In this document: positions 15,222 to 19,081 of the stretch, piece by piece
How the letters are laid out: every line of letters starts with the position of its first letter
Numbering within the stretch: position 1 is the stretch's first letter
DNA from: an uncultured Eubacterium sp.
GTDB lineage: Bacteria; Bacillota; Clostridia; Peptostreptococcales; Anaerovoracaceae
Direction of reading: 5' to 3'
DNA: 19,081 nt
Assembly (NCBI GenBank): GCA_900543485.1
Contig: UQRM01000038.1
Span: 1 to 19,081 of the forward strand
Position numbers and translations under genes: made by a program
Notes under the pieces: generated by a model
Seen by the model: the letters and a program-made list of their open reading frames with translations, nothing else
Told to the model about the DNA's origin: nothing
Database searches by the model: none

Positions 15222-15251
15222 TTGACGAATGGTGTTAAGGAGTAGTATTCT
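15222..15251 (+). promoter_or_regulatory. Promoter of the surface-polymer operon
   Basis: TTGACG (15222-15227), an 18-bp spacer and TATTCT (15246-15251). The predicted start is about 15258, at the edge of the 27-bp palindrome 15260-15286, so a bound repressor would block it. Confidence 0.55.
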
Positions 15252-15259
15252 ATATTAGA

Positions 15260-15286
15260 CGTTTTAACCTGAAACAGGTTAAAACG
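15260..15286. promoter_or_regulatory. Operator-like palindrome 2, extended
   Basis: The 15-bp core AACCTGAAACAGGTT (15266-15280) is extended by CGTTTT and AAAACG to a perfect inverted repeat with 12-bp arms around AAA. It is the most symmetric copy and lies directly at the predicted transcription start. Confidence 0.8.
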
Positions 15287-15311
15287 AAGAGAAAAATTTT
15301 TGAAGACGAAT

Positions 15312-15326
15312 AACCTGAAACAGGTT
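15312..15326. promoter_or_regulatory. Operator-like palindrome 3
   Basis: A third identical AACCTGAAACAGGTT, centred 46 bp from copy 2 and 240 bp beyond copy 1's counterpart, within the leader of the permease gene. Binding here could act as a roadblock or cooperate with copy 2. Confidence 0.78.
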
Positions 15327-15375
15327 GAAGATAGATGACCGATGAACATGGATAGAGTATTACAGGGAAGATGAA

Positions 15376-16182
15376 GTGAAGACGTTAATCAGCATAATAA
15401 AGGATCACATAGTCTGGCGTGAGCAGATACTGAAGCTGGCCAAAGCAGACATCGTGAAAACATATTCGGGCGCGGCCCTCGGATGGGCCTGGGCCATCAT
15501 AAAGCCGACAGTGATGGTACTTGTACTGTGGTTCGCTTTCTCGATAGGACTCAGGGCCGATAGAGAAATGAACGGATGTCCGTATATCCTGTGGATACTG
15601 GCAGGCATGGTGCCGTGGTTTTACATGAGCGATATGATAAGTCAGGGAACGGGAGCGATACTGAGGTACAGGTATCTGGTGACAAAGATGAAATTCCCTG
15701 TGGCTACGATCCCTACCTTCGTGGGTTTGTCGAAGCTGTTCGTTCATTTTTTCATCGTGGCGCTGATGGTGATCATCTTTGTAATTCTGGGACATTTCCC
15801 CGGCGTATACATATTACAGCTACCTATATATATGATATTGATGGTGGTGTTTTTCACTTGTTGGAGCTTGTTCGCGGCGATGCTGTCATCGATGAGCAGA
15901 GATTTTAAGAATCTCGTCCAGGCATTCGTCACCCCTATATTCTGGCTGTCGGGAATAATGTACGACGTGAGCAGCATAGATGTGACATGGATACAGAAGG
16001 CGATGCTGTTCAATCCGGTGAACTACTTCGCATCAGGCTACAGGAACACATTCATATACGAGACATGGATATGGGAAGAGAGGACAGAGTTCATATGCTT
16101 CATGGTAATGCTGGTGGTAATGGTAATGGCAGCCACGTGGGCGTACAAAAGAACCATAAGGGAAATTCCAGACATTTTGTAA
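15376..16182 (+). CDS. ABC-2 polysaccharide/teichoic acid export permease (TagG/Wzm type)
   Basis: 268 aa with six hydrophobic segments and the ABC-2 membrane fold. The N-terminal LAKADIVKTYSGAALGWAWAIIKP stretch (interfacial helix, residues ~21-44) and the later NPVNYFASGYRN segment (~215) are typical of TagG, RgpC and Wzm permeases. It would pair with the ATPase encoded next to carry an undecaprenyl-linked polymer across the membrane. The start is GTG at 15376, preceded by AGGGAAG (15364-15370); the ATG at 15371 is out of frame. The permease gene ends 20 bases before the ATPase start. Transcription is probably set by the palindrome-flanked promoter at 15222. The polymer type is not determined, but a CDP-glycerol-type transferase downstream suggests a teichoic acid. 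Confidence 0.92.
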   Translation: MKTLISIIKDHIVWREQILKLAKADIVKTYSGAALGWAWAIIKPTVMVLVLWFAFSIGLRADREMNGCPYILWILAGMVPWFYMSDMISQGTGAILRYRYLVTKMKFPVATIPTFVGLSKLFVHFFIVALMVIIFVILGHFPGVYILQLPIYMILMVVFFTCWSLFAAMLSSMSRDFKNLVQAFVTPIFWLSGIMYDVSSIDVTWIQKAMLFNPVNYFASGYRNTFIYETWIWEERTEFICFMVMLVVMVMAATWAYKRTIREIPDIL

Positions 16183-16202
16183 AGCGGAAAAAAGCGGAAA
16201 AC

Positions 16203-17069
16203 GTGATCTCGCTGGATCACGTGACGAAGATATACAAGCTGTTTAAAAACGACAAGAAGAGGTTTCTGGCAACATTCATAAAGTCAATAACATATAAGGA
16301 AAAGATGGCCATAAACGACGTGACCTTTTCGGTAAAGAGGGGGGAAGCGGTGGCGCTCCTGGGGCGCAACGGCGCCGGCAAGTCGACGATACTGAAGATG
16401 ATAACGGGAGTGTCCTATCCCACATATGGAAAGATCCACGTGGGAGGAAGGGTCGGCGCTCTTCTGGAGTTGACTTCCGGATTCGATCCGGAGTTTACCG
16501 GGCGGGAAAACATCTATCTGAAAGGCCAGCTTTCAGGAATGACCAACAAGGAGATAGAGGATGTCGAAGACGATATAGTGGAGTTCGCAGAAATCGGCGA
16601 ATATATAGATCAACCTCTCAGGACCTATTCCAGCGGGATGAAGGCAAGGCTGGGATTTGCCATAAACGTCTGCATAAGACCTGAGATACTGATAGTGGAT
16701 GAAGCGCTGAGCGTGGGAGATTCAAAGTTCCAGAAGAAGTGCGTAGGGAAGATCAAGGAGATGATCAACGATTACGATACGACATTTCTGCTGGTGACCC
16801 ATTCCACAGCCACGGCGAAGCAGTTCTGCGACAGAGGAATAGTCCTGAGATCCGGAAGGGTGCTGTTTGATGGTGGAATAAACGATGCGATCCACTGGTA
16901 CAACGAGAGCTTAAAAAGGAAGGAAGCCAGCAACATCACCAGGGAGACCAGTGAGAGCGAGAACAGGATAAAGAATCCGGTGAAAATGTCAGCGAAACAG
17001 CTGGTGGTGTTGATCGCAGTGCTGCTGGTTTTGATAACAGGATTGGGAGTTATTTTCAGCATAGTATGA
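16203..17069 (+). CDS. ABC exporter ATPase (TagH/Wzt type) with C-terminal membrane anchor
   Basis: About 288 aa from the chosen GTG. Walker A GRNGAGKST (54-62), a YSSGM signature in place of LSGGQ (typical of Wzt/TagH), Walker B ILIVDEALSVGD and the following H-loop (VTHS) are all present. It energises export of a lipid-linked polymer by the adjacent permease. After the ATPase domain comes a charged linker (about 235-262) and one hydrophobic helix of about 23 residues ending at the C-terminus. B. subtilis TagH also has a transmembrane segment but continues into an extracellular domain; this one stops. There is no Wzt-type carbohydrate-binding domain. The frame is open back to 15987 inside the permease gene, so start choice rests on homology (ISLDHVTKIYK) and not on a clear ribosome binding site. 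Confidence 0.9.
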   Translation: MISLDHVTKIYKLFKNDKKRFLATFIKSITYKEKMAINDVTFSVKRGEAVALLGRNGAGKSTILKMITGVSYPTYGKIHVGGRVGALLELTSGFDPEFTGRENIYLKGQLSGMTNKEIEDVEDDIVEFAEIGEYIDQPLRTYSSGMKARLGFAINVCIRPEILIVDEALSVGDSKFQKKCVGKIKEMINDYDTTFLLVTHSTATAKQFCDRGIVLRSGRVLFDGGINDAIHWYNESLKRKEASNITRETSESENRIKNPVKMSAKQLVVLIAVLLVLITGLGVIFSIV

Positions 17070-17095
17070 AATAGTGGAAACACCAAGGGAGAAAA

Positions 17096-18343
17096 ATGAA
17101 AACGCGGATCACGAAGATAGCTATTTACATAGTAAGAGATATATTGAGCGCCGTCTATTTCCTCTTGAAGCTGTTGCCGTCAGATGGCAGGAAGATAGTC
17201 TTTTGCAGCAGACAGAGCAATGATATACCCCTTGACTTTCAGCTGATACAGAAAGAACTGGATAAGACAGGAGATATAAGATATGTGAATATATGCTGTC
17301 ATATAGGACAGAAAACAGTAGACTATTTCAGGTTTTTCACAGCGACTGTAAAGAGCATGTACCATCTGGCAACCAGCAAAGTATGCGTACTGGATTCTTA
17401 CTGGCCTGTGGCGAGCATACTGAATCACAAGAGGCAGCTTGTTATCGTGCAGATATGGCATGCCCTTGGAAAGATAAAGAAATCAGGCTATCAGACATTG
17501 GGCAAGAAGTCCGGAAGGAAGAAGGAATACGCAGAGCTTCTGAAGATGCACCGAAACTACGATTACGTGATAGCCGGAGCGCCGATATGGAACAGATGTT
17601 ACTGCGAGTCTTTCGATATCGATGAAAATAAGATCTTAAACTATGGGCTTCCCAGGATAGATTATCTCATAGAGACGGAAGAAGAGAAGAAAAAACGTTT
17701 TTTCAGGGAATATCCTCAGATGGAGGGAAAGAAGATCATTCTTTATGCCCCTACCTTCAGACGCAATATGAGATCAGGCTGGGAAAAGATAGTCGAGGCA
17801 GTAAAGGATACGGAATACGTGCTGGTGATAAAGAAGCATCCGGGAGAGAAAAACTTTGTTAAGAGAAATGCTCCCAATGTTTACTATATGGATCACTGGA
17901 AGACGATAGATCTGATCGCAGTCTGTGACTGTTTCATCACCGATTATTCGGCGTCGGCGCTGGAGGCGGCAGTCCTCAGTAAGCCGACTTATTACTGGAT
18001 ATACGATTACGATGAATACGTTGAAAATAACGGGCTCAATTTTGAAATAAGAGAGAAAGCGGCGGAGCGTGCATCCGGAGACATAGAAGAAATCATGGAT
18101 TTTATAGGAAGAGATGTTTGCAGCAGGCAGACCATGGCAGATTTCAGGCAGAAATACCTCCCCGAGGAATTGGGGAGATCGACAGAACTGCTGGGAGAAC
18201 TGATAAAAGGAATCATCGATGATACATATGAAAAGAATCGTGATAATGGCAGATGGGAAAGGAATGAGATGGAAGAACTACATGGGCATTCCAAAACATT
18301 TCGCTCAGGTAAAAGGAGAAGAGCTTATAGCCAGAACCGTTAG
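17096..18343 (+). CDS. CDP-glycerol glycerophosphotransferase family enzyme (TagB/TagF type)
   Basis: 415 aa, cytoplasmic face of the membrane. The GT-B fold family motifs are present: IWHALGK with His122, LYAPTFR (216-222), KKHPG with His248 and TDYSASALEA (282-291); the two histidines match the catalytic pair described for TagF. These enzymes transfer glycerol phosphate from CDP-glycerol to a growing or priming teichoic acid. Size (about 380 aa without the tail) is closer to a primase (TagB) than to the long TagF polymerase. AAGGGAG (17085-17091) gives the start. The last ~41 residues overlap the next gene in another frame and look basic and non-conserved, so the natural end may have been near residue 380, with the original stop lost. 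Whether it adds one or many units is unknown. Confidence 0.88.
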   Translation: MKTRITKIAIYIVRDILSAVYFLLKLLPSDGRKIVFCSRQSNDIPLDFQLIQKELDKTGDIRYVNICCHIGQKTVDYFRFFTATVKSMYHLATSKVCVLDSYWPVASILNHKRQLVIVQIWHALGKIKKSGYQTLGKKSGRKKEYAELLKMHRNYDYVIAGAPIWNRCYCESFDIDENKILNYGLPRIDYLIETEEEKKKRFFREYPQMEGKKIILYAPTFRRNMRSGWEKIVEAVKDTEYVLVIKKHPGEKNFVKRNAPNVYYMDHWKTIDLIAVCDCFITDYSASALEAAVLSKPTYYWIYDYDEYVENNGLNFEIREKAAERASGDIEEIMDFIGRDVCSRQTMADFRQKYLPEELGRSTELLGELIKGIIDDTYEKNRDNGRWERNEMEELHGHSKTFRSGKRRRAYSQNR

Positions 18344-18821
18344 GATCCTGCACGGGGAAATTCCAGGAGTTGAAATAATCGTGACATCTCACGATGAACG
18401 CTATGAATTCCCGGGAAGCAGGCGCTATGAGCCGTTGAACAACATATATGAAATAGACAGATTTACGAGGGAACTGATAACGGAAAACATGTGCTTCCTT
18501 TACGGAGACACTTTCTATACGGAGGAAGCCATCAGGAAGATAATCGACGAAGAGCCGGAGGACATACTGTTCTTCGGAAACGAGACGTCGATAGTGGCTG
18601 TGAAAATAAGGGACGCGGCGCTGTTTAGGGAACAGGTAGAAAAAGTAAGACGCTTATATCTGGATGAGAAAATAAGAAGATGTGCCGGATGGGAGGTATA
18701 CAGACTGTTTACGGGACAAGCCATGGAAGGAGATGTAGATCTGACGGATAGATTTGTTTTCATCGATGATGAGACGAGGGATGTGGATACGCCTGACGAT
18801 TATGAAGTGATGAGAAAATGA
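18219..18821 (+). CDS. Nucleotidyltransferase-like protein of the surface-polymer cluster
   Basis: 200 aa. It resembles the small sugar-1-phosphate/IspD/MobA-like nucleotidyltransferases: a variant N-terminal nucleotide loop ADGKGMRW (11-18, Asp where Ala is usual), GIPKH (23-27), a metal-binding LYGD (Asp97) and a C-terminal DVDTPDDY (188-195). It would activate an alcohol or sugar phosphate with a nucleotide for polymer synthesis, but the substrate is not evident. It is too different from TagD (CDP-glycerol synthesis) to assign that role. ATG at 18219 has AAAAGG 8 bases upstream; ATG at 18228 (MKRIVIM) is equally plausible by homology. It overlaps the upstream transferase by 125 bases, and its stop overlaps the next start (ATGATGA). 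Confidence 0.8.
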   Translation: MIHMKRIVIMADGKGMRWKNYMGIPKHFAQVKGEELIARTVRILHGEIPGVEIIVTSHDERYEFPGSRRYEPLNNIYEIDRFTRELITENMCFLYGDTFYTEEAIRKIIDEEPEDILFFGNETSIVAVKIRDAALFREQVEKVRRLYLDEKIRRCAGWEVYRLFTGQAMEGDVDLTDRFVFIDDETRDVDTPDDYEVMRK

Positions 18822-19015
18822 TGAACTTTTGCAGGAAAAGTCTTAAGAGGATAAAGCTGATAGTCCTGTACATTACAAGGATAGTGTTGGTGAGGAACAA
18901 TTTCAGGGTATCGATATGGAACAAGATACGGTCCAACATATTCGGAGGATATCTGGCAGATCAGTATGTGCTCTATGATCTTAAAAACAACAGCAAAAGC
19001 GAGTACCTTTCGGAA
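18821..19015 (+). pseudogene. Truncated surface-polymer cluster gene of unknown function
   Basis: ATG at 18821 (or 18818) overlaps the stop of the nucleotidyltransferase gene. The translation is basic with a hydrophobic first helix-like stretch (KLIVLYITRIVL), then FGGYLADQYVLYDL and KNNSKSEYLS. It looks like the start of a real protein of the cluster. After about 19008-19015 the frame stays open to the window end but becomes Arg/Pro-rich and incoherent, while the opposite strand reads sensibly. I take the gene to be broken at this junction, by rearrangement or by an assembly join. I do not recognise its family with confidence. Confidence 0.55.
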
Positions 19016-19081
19016 TTACGATCGCCGCATAGTATTCGCCGGATTTCACCCCGTCGATTGCCTTGTCGCTTTTCACGAACT
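19008..19081 (-). pseudogene. Fragment of a YhgE/Pip-type membrane protein
   Basis: On the minus strand, codons from 19079 down to 19008 read without stops. They include GVKSGEYYAAIVIPK, which matches the extracytoplasmic N-terminal region of YhgE/Pip (phage infection protein) family proteins, where a segment like SGKYYAAIVIPxDFS is characteristic. The coding sense breaks at about 19008: the family would continue with a Phe-Ser-rich turn, but here a stop follows after nine more codons. Only 24 residues are visible, so the call rests on recollection of the family motif. The gene would begin right of the window. Confidence 0.6.

Noticed and set aside
15987..16202. Long N-terminal extension of the TagH-like ATPase
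   Set aside because: It lies within the permease gene in another frame, and its composition (His/Gly/Asn-rich) does not resemble any ATPase N-terminus.
19013..19081. Single-T insertion frameshift restoring a plus-strand protein (YDRRIVFAGFHP...)
   Set aside because: The corrected plus-strand frame also looks protein-like, but it is the antisense of a better recognised YhgE/Pip motif; both cannot be real, and the minus reading needs no edit.

Overview
The window reads as chromosomal DNA from a Gram-positive anaerobe of the Bacillota, most likely class Clostridia. This rests on strong AGGAGG-type ribosome binding sites, heavy use of ATA (Ile) and AGG/AGA (Arg) codons at moderate GC, the clostridial order ftsK/spoIIIE-rimO-pgsA-cinA-recA, a B. 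subtilis-type LexA box in front of recA, and wall-teichoic-acid-like export genes. Genus cannot be fixed from sequence alone.

Positions 1-4535: a terminator of an upstream gene, an ArsC/Spx-family thioredoxin-fold protein coupled to an EamA (DMT) permease, then a P-type cation ATPase with an elaborate 5' leader. A good promoter lies at the very end of the permease gene. It is followed by two tandem 89-bp units with switch-like pairing potential, then a clear yybP-ykoY (Mn2+) riboswitch with an intrinsic terminator. The ATPase lacks the second Ca2+ site of SERCA, which fits a Mn2+/Ca2+ exporter.

Positions 4536-12791: asd (aspartate-semialdehyde dehydrogenase) on the minus strand, ending at a bidirectional terminator. 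Divergent from it are uppP and a tightly packed ftsK-rimO-pgsA-cinA run. These cover lipid-carrier recycling, chromosome translocation, S12 methylthiolation, phosphatidylglycerol synthesis and NMN deamidation.

Positions 12792-14710: a gene-free stretch carrying a strikingly regular array of 34-bp inverted-repeat elements (9-bp arms, exactly 16 bp between them, about 51-bp pitch), then recA with two promoters and an SOS box. A long bidirectional terminator separates recA from a convergent small XRE regulator gene.

Positions 14711-19081: a surface-polymer island. Three copies of a 15-bp palindrome lie between the XRE gene and a TagG/Wzm-type permease. The permease is followed by a TagH/Wzt-type ATPase with a C-terminal membrane anchor, a TagB/TagF-family glycerophosphotransferase-like enzyme, an overlapping nucleotidyltransferase and a truncated unknown gene. 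The last ~70 bp look like a piece of a YhgE/Pip-type membrane protein gene on the opposite strand, abutting the interrupted gene: a rearrangement or an assembly join.

Most notable for follow-up: the tandem leader units upstream of the Mn riboswitch, the 34-bp palindromic array upstream of recA, the XRE palindromes governing the surface-polymer operon, and the break at the right edge.
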